From positions 1,178,001 to 1,242,000 of the forward strand of contig CAVWQP010000004.1 of assembly GCA_963757125.1 (NCBI GenBank): 64,000 nt of DNA. Reading direction: 5' to 3'. Source of the DNA: CAVVSD01 sp963757125 (GTDB taxonomy: Bacteria; Actinomycetota; Thermoleophilia; Solirubrobacterales; Solirubrobacteraceae). A program made the position numbers and the translations under genes. Under the pieces are notes generated by a model. It did not search any database, had not been told where the DNA came from, and saw nothing but the letters and a program-made list of their open reading frames with translations. Below, one piece after another: positions 1 through 7,742 of this stretch (position 1 is the first letter of the stretch; the number at the start of each line of letters is the position of its first letter).

Positions 1-110
1 GCGCCCTCCTGCACGAAGCGCCCCGCGATCGCGCGGCCGATGCCGGATGCGGCACCGGTCACGACGGCGCGCCTGCCCGCCAGCCTTCCCTGCTCCCCAG
101 CCTGGGCCAT
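1..110 (-). CDS. SDR family oxidoreductase, N-terminal fragment
   Basis: Partial gene running off the left edge. The reverse strand from an ATG at 110 encodes about 36 residues that include the glycine-rich cofactor motif TGAASGIGRAIA at residues 18-29, the NAD(P)-binding signature of classical short-chain dehydrogenases. It is divergent from a second SDR gene at 217, with about 106 bases between the starts, so both may share the promoter region there. The catalytic Tyr and Lys lie outside the window, so substrate and cofactor preference cannot be judged. Confidence 0.8.
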   Translation of the reverse strand, partial: MAQAGEQGRLAGRRAVVTGAASGIGRAIAGRFVQEG

Positions 111-139
111 CGGCGGGTTGTACCAGAGGCGCACCGATG

Positions 140-169
140 TTGGACGTTCGCCCATTCGCCGGATATAAG
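140..169 (+). promoter_or_regulatory. Putative sigma-70 promoter of the SDR gene at 217
   Basis: TTGGAC at 140-145 and TATAAG at 164-169 are spaced 18 bases apart and stand out in GC-rich DNA. They lie about 50 bases upstream of the + strand SDR start and inside the divergent SDR intergenic region. The -35 is embedded in ATGTTGGACGTT (137-148), which matches at 11 of 12 positions, in the opposite orientation, a palindromic site upstream of the ABC importer at 16.5 kb. A shared regulator is therefore possible but unproven. Confidence 0.45.
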
Positions 170-216
170 GGCCCATTCACGGTAGGCGTGTGGCAGCAAG
201 GCAACAGGGGAGCTCG

Positions 217-1008
217 ATGTCAGACTTCAAGGTCTCGTTCAGCCTCGAGGGCCAGGTGGTCGTCGTGACGGGCGCAGCCCAGGGGATCGGCCAGGGCGTC
301 GCGGTCGCCGCGGCGGGCGCCGGGGCGGACGTCGCCGTCGTGGACCTCGACGAGGGCGCGGCGGCGGAGACGGTCTCCCTCGTGGAGGCGGAGGGCCGCC
401 GGGCGCTGGCGGTCGGCGTCGACGTCGGCGACCGCGATGCGGTCTTCGCCGCGTTCGATCGCATCGTCGCCGAGCTGGGCCGCGTCGACGGCCTCGTGAA
501 CTGCGCCGCCGTCATCAGCGAGAACGTGCCCGTCGAGGAGGCGACCGAGGCCGACCTCGACCGCCTCTGGCGGGTGAACGTGAAGGGCGGGCTCTTCTGC
601 GCCCAGGCCGCGTTCCGGGACATGAAGCCCCGCGGGAGCGGGTCGATCGTCAACATCGCGTCCCAGGCGGCGCTGCTCTCGCTGCCCAACCAGGTCGTGT
701 ACACCGCGACGAAGGGCGCGGTCGCCGCGATGACCCGCAGCCAGGCGATCGACTGGGCGACCTACGGCATCCGCGTCAACGCGATCGCCCCGACGTTCGT
801 GTGGACGCCGATGGCCGAGCCGATGCTGAAGATCCAGCAGGTGCACGACGCGTCGGTCCGCCGGATCCCGCTCGGGCGCATCGGGCAGCCGCGCGACATC
901 GCCGGCGCGGCCGTGTACCTCTGCACGGACGCCGCCTCGCTCATCACGGGCCACGTGCTGCCGGTCGACGGCGGCTGGACCGCGGGCGAGCCGGGTCTCG
1001 ACCTCTAG
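217..1008 (+). CDS. SDR family NAD(P)-dependent oxidoreductase
   Basis: 263-residue classical short-chain dehydrogenase, a soluble Rossmann-fold enzyme that probably oxidises or reduces an alcohol/ketone pair. The cofactor motif TGAAQGIG is at residues 18-25, and the catalytic Ser149, Tyr162 and Lys166 (YTATK) are all present. The C-terminal GHVLPVDGGW motif is typical of the family. I chose the ATG at 217 over an upstream GTG at 190 because AGGGGAG at 207-213 is a good ribosome site and the Rossmann strand starts at the normal distance. The stop TAG lies inside a CTAG shared with the convergent exporter gene. The substrate is unknown; neighbours suggest a catabolic role. Confidence 0.88.
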   Translation: MSDFKVSFSLEGQVVVVTGAAQGIGQGVAVAAAGAGADVAVVDLDEGAAAETVSLVEAEGRRALAVGVDVGDRDAVFAAFDRIVAELGRVDGLVNCAAVISENVPVEEATEADLDRLWRVNVKGGLFCAQAAFRDMKPRGSGSIVNIASQAALLSLPNQVVYTATKGAVAAMTRSQAIDWATYGIRVNAIAPTFVWTPMAEPMLKIQQVHDASVRRIPLGRIGQPRDIAGAAVYLCTDAASLITGHVLPVDGGWTAGEPGLDL

Positions 1009-1937
1009 CCATGCGCCGGTGCCGGGGCGCCGCGCGCGGGGGCGGCGGTCACCACCGCGACGCCGAGGATGACGAGCGCCATGCCTCCGAGGACGATCGC
1101 CTCGGGGGCGTTGCCGCGCCCGACCTCGACCGCGACGGCGACCACGGGCGCGAGGAACTGCCACGCGCTCGCCCGGGTCGCGGGGATCAGGCGCAGCGCG
1201 GTGAAGTAGGCGAGCGACGCGATCGCCGAGCTGCCGATCGACACCCACGCGATCGACGCCCACAGCTCGCCCGAGCTCCACGTCGTGGAGGCGATGTCGC
1301 CGTAGGCGAACGCCAGCGGAACGAGCGCGATCCCGCCGATGAGGTGCTGCGCGGCGGTGAAGCCGACCAGGTCGGTCGCCGGGTACCGCGTCGTCGTCGC
1401 CTTCACGATCAGCGTGCCGACGCCGAAGCCCGCGCCGGCGAGGAGCGCGATGGTCATGCCGACGACGAGGTCGGCCGTGTCGGCCTCGCCGCCGATCTGC
1501 GAGGAGATCATCGTGACGACGCCGACGAACGCCGTCACGAGCCCGACGACACCGATGCCGGCGATGCGCTCGCCGAGGAAGACGCGGCCGAAGACGAGCA
1601 CGAAGAACGGCGTCGTGTTCACCAGCACCGCGGCGTTCCCGGCGCCGGCGAGCTTCGTCCCCTCGGCGATCCCCTCGTAGGTCAGCGTGACCATGAGCAG
1701 CCCCGAGATCGCCGCCAGGGCGAGCGGCCGGCCGCGCGGGAGCTGCCCGCGGGTGAGGACGACGACTCCGAGCAGCACGATGCCCGCCGGGAGTGCGCGC
1801 AGCACGGAGAAGACGACCGGCGAGGCGTACTCGGCTCCGATGGCGGTGGCGCGGAACGCCGTGCCCCAGAAGAACACCGTGACTCCGAGCAGCAGATACG
1901 GCAGCCACGGCACGGCGTTCGTCGTCCGCCCGGTCAT
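1005..1937 (-). CDS. DMT superfamily transporter (EamA family)
   Basis: 310-residue integral membrane protein with about ten hydrophobic helices in two EamA repeats, the architecture of drug/metabolite exporters. The N-terminal repeat opens with a hydrophobic helix containing FFWGTAF near residue 25, a common EamA feature. The ATG at 1937 overlaps the end of the upstream permease gene, whose stop is at 1934, so the two are probably co-transcribed and translationally coupled. Cargo cannot be predicted. An exporter next to an importer-like permease may move a substrate in and a product out. Confidence 0.85.
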   Translation of the reverse strand: MTGRTTNAVPWLPYLLLGVTVFFWGTAFRATAIGAEYASPVVFSVLRALPAGIVLLGVVVLTRGQLPRGRPLALAAISGLLMVTLTYEGIAEGTKLAGAGNAAVLVNTTPFFVLVFGRVFLGERIAGIGVVGLVTAFVGVVTMISSQIGGEADTADLVVGMTIALLAGAGFGVGTLIVKATTTRYPATDLVGFTAAQHLIGGIALVPLAFAYGDIASTTWSSGELWASIAWVSIGSSAIASLAYFTALRLIPATRASAWQFLAPVVAVAVEVGRGNAPEAIVLGGMALVILGVAVVTAAPARGAPAPAHG

Positions 1938-3181
1938 GCGATCTGCCTCCGGGCGAACGCCCACTCGAGGGTCAGCCCGATCGCGACGCCCCACAGCATC
2001 GGGTTGCCGACGAGCTGGGCCGTCGCCGACAGCGAGTCCTGCAACGGAGCCCACGCGAGGGCGGGGACGAGCGCGGCGGCGGCGATGATGCGGGCCGGTC
2101 GGCCGAGCGGCCACAGCCGCCTCGCCGTCGTCACGATCATCGTGCCGAGCATGAACGCGAGCAGCGTGGCCGACACCTGCAGCGGCAGCGCGGCGACGAG
2201 GCCCAGGAACGGCCCGACGAACGCGAGGGCGAGGATCATGAGCGCCGCGAGCGCGAGGGGCCTGCGCCGATGGGTGCCGAGCAGCCCGGCGATCGGCAGC
2301 GAGTCGAGCCGGCCGACGGTCCCGAGGACGTTGCCGAGCAGCGCGCCTCCGACCTGCGCTCCGCCGTGGACCGCGAGCGCGCGCGACGACCTGCGCGGGC
2401 TCGCCGGCGCCGCGGTCGCGTCGGACGCGATCTCGACGGCCGCGACGGTGTTGAAGGCGACGATCAGCGCGCCGATGATGAACGGGAGCGCGACCGCGGG
2501 ATCGAACACCGGGGCGCCCCACGGCAGCAGCGGAGGCGCCGCGATGCCGCCGCTGAGATCTGCGTGCGGCAGCCCGGTGATGAGGAACGCGGCGGCCGTC
2601 CCCGCCAGCAGCGCGCCGAGCAGGGCGTACGGGCGCAGCGCACGGCGGCGCTGGAGCACGAGCGCGACGGCGAGCGTCGCCGCGGCCGTGATCCATCCGG
2701 TGGTCGTCCCGCGCGGCGCACCGGGGCCGACGCCGACGGCGCGATCCAGCGTGGTCGGCATCACGGCGACGGTGACCACGAGGACGAACACCATGCCCGT
2801 CAGTGGCGTGAAGACGCGCAGCAGCAGACGGTCGAAGCGCGCGAGCCCGAGCACGATGACCGTGGCGCCGGCGATGATCATGCCCCCGGTGATCTCCGCG
2901 AGGTCGTGGCCGCCGCTCGCCACGACGATGACCGAGGCGAGGTACCCGGCCGCCGGACCCTCGTACAGCGCGAGCCGGTAGCCGAACGTGACCTGCGCGA
3001 GCGTCGCCAGCGCCAGCGTGAGCAGCCCGGCGAGGAGGAAGGTTCGACGCTGGTCGGACGCGACGCCTGCGACGTCCCCTGCGACGAGCCAGAAGCCGAA
3101 CGCCTGCGGCACGATCGCCAGGACCCAGAGCACCGCGATGCGCACGAGCGGCGTAGGATACGGCTTTGCATGCAATGGCAT
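1934..3181 (-). CDS. NCS2/uracil-xanthine permease-like or BenE-like transporter
   Basis: 415-residue membrane protein with roughly 12 hydrophobic segments. The segments around EGPAAGYLAS, ITGGMIIAG and FTPLTGMVF resemble the nucleobase-cation symporter-2 fold (xanthine/uracil permeases); the related BenE benzoate transporter family is the main alternative. I chose the ATG at 3181 because GAGGGG lies 6 bases upstream on the reverse strand. A GTG at 3145 would give 403 residues. The start overlaps the divergent GntR gene and an inverted repeat that looks like its operator. With a hydantoinase operon nearby, uptake of a cyclic nitrogen compound is attractive but is an inference. Confidence 0.7.
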   Translation of the reverse strand: MPLHAKPYPTPLVRIAVLWVLAIVPQAFGFWLVAGDVAGVASDQRRTFLLAGLLTLALATLAQVTFGYRLALYEGPAAGYLASVIVVASGGHDLAEITGGMIIAGATVIVLGLARFDRLLLRVFTPLTGMVFVLVVTVAVMPTTLDRAVGVGPGAPRGTTTGWITAAATLAVALVLQRRRALRPYALLGALLAGTAAAFLITGLPHADLSGGIAAPPLLPWGAPVFDPAVALPFIIGALIVAFNTVAAVEIASDATAAPASPRRSSRALAVHGGAQVGGALLGNVLGTVGRLDSLPIAGLLGTHRRRPLALAALMILALAFVGPFLGLVAALPLQVSATLLAFMLGTMIVTTARRLWPLGRPARIIAAAALVPALAWAPLQDSLSATAQLVGNPMLWGVAIGLTLEWAFARRQIA

Positions 3182-3184
3182 GCA
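3167..3184. promoter_or_regulatory. Operator-like inverted repeat between permease and GntR gene
   Basis: TGCATGC, a 4-base spacer, then GCATGCA form a perfect 7-bp inverted repeat located where the divergent permease and GntR genes begin. Short AT-centred palindromes at divergent starts are the usual binding sites of GntR/FCD regulators. A -10-like TAGGAT at 3154-3159 on the + strand would put the GntR transcript start at about 3166, directly under the repeat, which fits autorepression. Binding itself is inferred. Confidence 0.55.
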
Positions 3185-3194
3185 GAGCCCCTCG

Positions 3195-3908
3195 ATGATC
3201 GAGCCGACCGACATCTTCAGCACGCCCGAAGTCGTGTCGAGCAGCGACGAGGCGCTCCGCGCCATTCGCCGCTCGATCCTCGACGGCACCCTACGGCCGG
3301 GCGAGCGCATCATCGAGCAGCGCCTCGCGAGCGAGCTCGACGTCAGCCGCACCCCCATCCGGGAGGCGCTGGGCAAGCTGGAGCGGGAGAACCTCGTGGT
3401 GCGCTCGGGGCGGAGCATGGCGGTGCGGACGTTCACCCCCGACGAGGTGCGAGACGTCTACGACCTCCGCGCCCACCTCGAGAGCTACGCGGCGCGCCGC
3501 GCGGCCGAGCGCATCGCCGACCACGAGATCGCGGAGCTGCGCGCCGTGCAGGATGCGATCGCCGCGGCGGTCGAGGCCGAGCACGACGACGAGGTCGCCC
3601 GCCGCCGCGAGCCGGCGCGCCTCAACCAGCACTTCCACCTGCTCGTCGTGCGCGCCGCGCGCTCCGCTCCGCTGGAGCGCAGCGTGGACAGCGTCGGGCA
3701 GACGCCGCTGATCTACAAGGCCTACCTCTGGTACGGGCCCGACGAGAAGCGCCGCTCCGCGGTCGAGCACGGCCGGCTCCTCGAGCTGCTCGCCGCGCGC
3801 GACGCGGCGGGTGCGGAGGCCGCGTGGCGACGCCACATCGAGCTCGGCCGCGACGTGCTCGTCGAGGGGCTGCTGGCCAGGCAGGCGCGGACGGACTCCG
3901 GCTTCTGA
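3195..3908 (+). CDS. GntR family regulator, FCD subfamily
   Basis: 237-residue transcription regulator. Residues about 15-80 form the winged helix-turn-helix (LASELDVSRTPIREAL is the recognition region), and residues about 90-225 form the all-helical FCD effector domain seen in regulators of organic-acid and amino-acid catabolism. An in-frame ATG at 3180 exists, but it lies inside the probable operator and has no ribosome site, so I prefer 3195. The gene is followed 17 bases later by the dehydrogenase-hydantoinase operon and is divergent from the permease, so it probably controls both arms in response to the pathway substrate. Confidence 0.85.
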   Translation: MIEPTDIFSTPEVVSSSDEALRAIRRSILDGTLRPGERIIEQRLASELDVSRTPIREALGKLERENLVVRSGRSMAVRTFTPDEVRDVYDLRAHLESYAARRAAERIADHEIAELRAVQDAIAAAVEAEHDDEVARRREPARLNQHFHLLVVRAARSAPLERSVDSVGQTPLIYKAYLWYGPDEKRRSAVEHGRLLELLAARDAAGAEAAWRRHIELGRDVLVEGLLARQARTDSGF

Positions 3909-3925
3909 CGAACGAGAGGATCGAT

Positions 3926-4954
3926 GTGAAGGCTGTTCGCTACCACGAGTACGGGCCGGCCGACGTCCTGCGCTACGAGGACGTCGAGGTCCCCGAGCCG
4001 GGCCCCGGGGAGGTCAGGGTCCGCGTCGAGGCGTGCGGGGTCAACCACTTCGACGTCGACCTGCGCGCCGGGATCTCCCGGTGGCCGCTGCCCATGCCGC
4101 ACCAGCTCGGGGTGGAGTTCGCCGGGACGGTCGACGCGGTCGGCGAGGGGGTCGAGCACCTCTCCGTGGGTGACGGCGTCTGGCCGCAGCACGAGGTCGA
4201 GTGCAACGAGTGCCGCTACTGCCGCGCCGGGCAGCCGAACCTGTGCCTGCACGCGCGGATGATGAGCGTGCAGTTCCCCGGCGGCTACGCCGAGCAGGTC
4301 ATCGCCCCCGCGCACGCGACGCACCTCCTGCCCGACGGCGTGACCGCCGAGATGGCCGCCGCGGGGCAGGTCGTGTTCACGACCGCCTGGCACATGATCG
4401 TGACCCGCGCGCGGCTGCGTCCGGGCGAGACCGTCGTCGTCCAGGCCGCCGGGAGCGGCATCGGCCACGCCGCGATCCAGGTCGCCCGCCTCAACGGCGC
4501 GCGCGTCATCGCGACCGCCGGCGCCGACCACAAGCTCGCGCGCGCTCGCGAGCTGGGCGCGGACGAGACGATCAACTACAACGAGGACTCGATCGCCGAG
4601 CGCGTCCTGGAGATGACCGACGGCGAGGGCGCCGACGTCTTCATCGAGCACGTGGGCGGCGACAAGTTCATGGACAGCCTGCGCGCGCTGCGCAAGGACG
4701 GCCGGCTCGTCACCTGCGGAGGGCACGCCGGCGAGACCCCCGAGCTCGACCTCATCGAGCTGTTCCGCAACGAATGGCAGGTCATCGGCTCGCGCATCGG
4801 CACGCCCGCCGAGATGCAGCTGACCATGCGCCTCATGGGCGAGGGCAAGCTGGCCCCCGACGTCCATGCGGCCATCCCGCTCGCAGACGCGGCGGAGGCC
4901 CACCGCATCATCGAAGGCCGCAAGCAGACAGGAAAGGTGGTGCTCGTCCCGTGA
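3926..4954 (+). CDS. Zinc-binding medium-chain dehydrogenase/quinone oxidoreductase
   Basis: 342-residue medium-chain dehydrogenase/reductase. The N-terminal GroES-like domain carries a structural zinc lobe (CNECRYCRAGQPNLC), and the Rossmann domain has the nucleotide motif AAGSGIGHAA near residue 175. The position that usually supplies the catalytic zinc Cys reads VNHFD, so a catalytic zinc is probably absent, as in quinone oxidoreductases. The GTG start at 3926 follows GAGAGGA at 3914-3920. The stop overlaps the next start in GTGA, showing translational coupling. It is a clear paralogue of the gene at 15470. The substrate is unknown. Confidence 0.85.
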   Translation: MKAVRYHEYGPADVLRYEDVEVPEPGPGEVRVRVEACGVNHFDVDLRAGISRWPLPMPHQLGVEFAGTVDAVGEGVEHLSVGDGVWPQHEVECNECRYCRAGQPNLCLHARMMSVQFPGGYAEQVIAPAHATHLLPDGVTAEMAAAGQVVFTTAWHMIVTRARLRPGETVVVQAAGSGIGHAAIQVARLNGARVIATAGADHKLARARELGADETINYNEDSIAERVLEMTDGEGADVFIEHVGGDKFMDSLRALRKDGRLVTCGGHAGETPELDLIELFRNEWQVIGSRIGTPAEMQLTMRLMGEGKLAPDVHAAIPLADAAEAHRIIEGRKQTGKVVLVP

Positions 4955-5658
4955 GCGACGCGATCCGCAACCCCGACGACTACGTCTCCGTGTACACCCG
5001 CGACGTGCAGCTCGACCCGGCGACCACGTGTCTCGTCGTCGTCGACCTCATGTACGCGACCGGCTCCCGCGAGCACGGCCTCGGCGAGAACATGACGAAC
5101 GACGGCCGGATGCACGAGGCGGACTACCGCTTCGACCGCATCGACCGGTTCGTCGTCCCGAACACGCTGCGGCTGCTCGAGTGGGCCCGCGCCAACGACA
5201 TGCGCCGCGTCTTCCTCACCTACGGCTCCGAGGTCGAGGACTACAGCGACCTCTCGCCGCAGATGTACGACCTGTGCAAGGCGACCCGCAACCGCAAGGG
5301 CCTGCGCGAGCACGAGCTCCTCGACGTCCTCGACGTCCGGCCGACCGAGCGCGTCATCAACAAGATCACGCCGAGCGCGTTCACCTCGAGCCCGATCGAG
5401 CTCATCCTGCGCACCTACGGCGCCACGGACCTCGTCTTCACGGGCGTCTCGACGAACATGTGCGTCGAGAGCACGCTGCGCGACGCCTCCGACAAGGGCT
5501 TCGGCTGCGTCATGGTGGAGGACGCGACCGGGACCGACGCGCAGGAGTACCACGACAACGCGATCCTGACGCTGCAGCGCCTCTACGCGAGCGTGTGGTC
5601 GACCGACGACACGATCGCGCATCTCGACGCACGCGTCGCGGCGGGATCGGCCGCCTAG
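4951..5658 (+). CDS. Isochorismatase-family cysteine hydrolase
   Basis: 235-residue alpha/beta hydrolase of the isochorismatase/nicotinamidase fold. The catalytic triad is visible as Asp32 (VVVDLM), Lys138 (NKITPSAF) and Cys171 (STNMCVES). A cis-peptide-type VSTN segment precedes the Cys, as in N-carbamoylsarcosine amidase, ureidoacrylate hydrolase RutB and maleamate hydrolase. The GTG start overlaps the upstream stop by four bases, and its stop TAG shares one base with the HyuA start. Lying directly before hyuAB, it probably hydrolyses the linear amide or carbamoyl product of ring opening. The exact substrate cannot be assigned. Confidence 0.87.
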   Translation: MSDAIRNPDDYVSVYTRDVQLDPATTCLVVVDLMYATGSREHGLGENMTNDGRMHEADYRFDRIDRFVVPNTLRLLEWARANDMRRVFLTYGSEVEDYSDLSPQMYDLCKATRNRKGLREHELLDVLDVRPTERVINKITPSAFTSSPIELILRTYGATDLVFTGVSTNMCVESTLRDASDKGFGCVMVEDATGTDAQEYHDNAILTLQRLYASVWSTDDTIAHLDARVAAGSAA

Positions 5659-7742
5659 TGCTGAGGGTCGGGGTCGACGTCGGTGGCACGTTCACCGACC
5701 TCATGCTCGTGGACGACGAGTCGGGCTCGGTGGTCGTGCACAAGATCGCGAGCACCCCGAGCGATCCGTCGCAGGCGACGATGGTCGGCCTGCGCGAGCT
5801 CTGCGAGCTCGGCGGCGTGGGGCCCGCGGACGTCGGGCAGCTGCTGCACGGGACGACCGTCGCGACGAACATCGTCCTCGAGCGCAACGGCTCGACGACG
5901 GGGATGATCACGACCCGCGGGTTCCGGGACATCATCTACATCGGGCGCCACCGGCGGCCGAAGACGTTCTCGATCTACCAGGACCTCCCGTGGCGCGAGC
6001 CGACGCTGGTCCCGCGACGCAACCGCCACGTCGTCTCCGAGCGCGTCGTCCCGCCGGGCGACATCGAGATCCCCCTCGACGAGGGCGAGGTGCGCGAGGC
6101 CGCCGCGGCGCTGCGCTCGGCGGAGGTCGAGGCGGTCGCCGTCTGCTTCCTGTTCTCGTTCCTGAACCCCGAGCACGAGCGGCGCGTCAAGGCGATCCTC
6201 GAGGAGGAGCTGCCAGGCGTCCACCTGTCGATCAGCCACGAGGTCGTCCCGCAGCACCGCGAGTACGAGCGGTTCTCGACCACGGCGCTCGACGCGTACA
6301 TCGGCCCGAAGACCAGCCGGTACCTGCGCAACATGCACACCGCGCTGCGCGACGTGGCGCCGGACACCGACTTCCACCTCATGGCGTCCAACGGCGGCAC
6401 GCTGACGATCGACGGCGCGGTGTCGCGCCCGACGCAGCTGCTCATGTCCGGCCCGGTCGCCGGGATCGTGGGCGGGATCGCCGCCGCGCGGTCCGCGGGC
6501 TACCGCAGCGTCATCACGCTCGACGTGGGCGGGACCTCGGCGGACATCGGGGTCGCGCCTGACGCCGTCGTGCGGATGAAGCACCTCTACGACACGAACC
6601 TCGGCGGCTACGAGGTGATGATCCCGATGGTCGACCTCGACACGATCGGCGCCGGCGGCGGCTCGCTGGCCCGCGTGGACGCCGGCGGGCTCCTGCGGGT
6701 CGGGCCGCAGAGCGCGGGCGCCGACCCCGGGCCCGTCTGCTACGGCCGCGGGGGCACCGAGCCGGCGGCGACCGACGCGCAGGCCGTGCTCGGCCGCATG
6801 CGCCGCGGCGCCCGGCTCGCCGGTGACCTCGAGCTCGACGTCGACGGCGCGCGGGACGCGGTCGCCGCCCTCGGCGAGCGGCTGGACCTGGACGTCACGA
6901 GCGCGGCGCTCGGCATCACGCAGATCCTGACCCAGAACATGGTCAACGCGATCAGCGTCAACAGCGTGCAGAAGGGCTTCGACCCGCGCGACTTCAGCCT
7001 CGTCGCGTTCGGCGGCGGCGGGCCGCTCTACGGCGCGGACATCGCCCGCGAGCTGTCGATCCCCCGGGTCATCGTCCCGCCGCACCCCGGGATCACCTCG
7101 GCGATGGGCCTGCTGGACTCCGACCTCAAGTACGAGGAGCAGCGGACGGTCATGGTCGAGGCGCCGGACGCCGACGCCGCCGAGCTCGACGGCATCTTCA
7201 GCGCGCTGGAGGTCAACGGCCGGGCGGCGCTCGACGCCGACGCGGTCCCGGAGTCCGACCGCGTGTTCGAGCGCTGGGCCGACTGCCGCTACGTCGGCCA
7301 GGCGTACGAGCTGCTCGTGCCCGTGCCGTCCGGGCCGCTGGACGACGCGGCGCTGGTCCAGCTCGCCGAGCGCTTCGAGGAGGCCCACGAGCGCGAGTAC
7401 TTCTACCGCTTCCCCGAGAAGCCGGTGCAGATCGTCCACGTGCGGTCCTACGCGATCGGGCTCATGCCGTCGATCAGACCGACCGTCATCGCACCCGGGG
7501 ACACCGAGCCGCCACCGGACGCGCTGGCCGGCCGCGCCTCCGTCGTCTTCGCCGGCGCCGACGGCGCGCCCGCCGAGCACGACACGCCGTTCTACGAGCG
7601 CAGCGCGCTGCGCGCAGGGAACGTCATCGCCGGCCCGGCGATCGTCGAGCAGCTCGACTCGACGACCGTCATCCCGCCCGGCACCACCGCCCGCGTACTC
7701 CCCGACGGCGCGATCATCATCGATCTCGAGGTGTCCACATGA
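5658..7742 (+). CDS. hyuA: Hydantoinase/oxoprolinase subunit A
   Basis: 694-residue ATP-dependent amidase subunit of the HyuA/5-oxoprolinase family, which uses ATP to open cyclic amides. The N-terminal phosphate loop VGVDVGGTFTD (residues 4-14), the second actin-like loop DVGGTSADIG near residue 292 and the block GAGGGSLARVDAGG are all present. Length is normal for a stand-alone A subunit. The GTG at 5658 overlaps the isochorismatase stop (TAGTG), and the 3' end overlaps HyuB in ATGA. Possible activities include N-methylhydantoinase, oxoprolinase, lactamase or carboxylase. No small third subunit of the acetone carboxylase type is nearby, so an amidohydrolase is favoured. Confidence 0.9.
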   Translation: MLRVGVDVGGTFTDLMLVDDESGSVVVHKIASTPSDPSQATMVGLRELCELGGVGPADVGQLLHGTTVATNIVLERNGSTTGMITTRGFRDIIYIGRHRRPKTFSIYQDLPWREPTLVPRRNRHVVSERVVPPGDIEIPLDEGEVREAAAALRSAEVEAVAVCFLFSFLNPEHERRVKAILEEELPGVHLSISHEVVPQHREYERFSTTALDAYIGPKTSRYLRNMHTALRDVAPDTDFHLMASNGGTLTIDGAVSRPTQLLMSGPVAGIVGGIAAARSAGYRSVITLDVGGTSADIGVAPDAVVRMKHLYDTNLGGYEVMIPMVDLDTIGAGGGSLARVDAGGLLRVGPQSAGADPGPVCYGRGGTEPAATDAQAVLGRMRRGARLAGDLELDVDGARDAVAALGERLDLDVTSAALGITQILTQNMVNAISVNSVQKGFDPRDFSLVAFGGGGPLYGADIARELSIPRVIVPPHPGITSAMGLLDSDLKYEEQRTVMVEAPDADAAELDGIFSALEVNGRAALDADAVPESDRVFERWADCRYVGQAYELLVPVPSGPLDDAALVQLAERFEEAHEREYFYRFPEKPVQIVHVRSYAIGLMPSIRPTVIAPGDTEPPPDALAGRASVVFAGADGAPAEHDTPFYERSALRAGNVIAGPAIVEQLDSTTVIPPGTTARVLPDGAIIIDLEVST

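Noticed and set aside
220..1908. Very long open frame of 562 codons on the - strand opposite the SDR and exporter genes
   Set aside because: Composition is almost entirely Arg, Ala, Gly, Pro and His with no domain motifs. It is the antisense shadow of real genes in GC-rich DNA, as are many similar long frames across the window.
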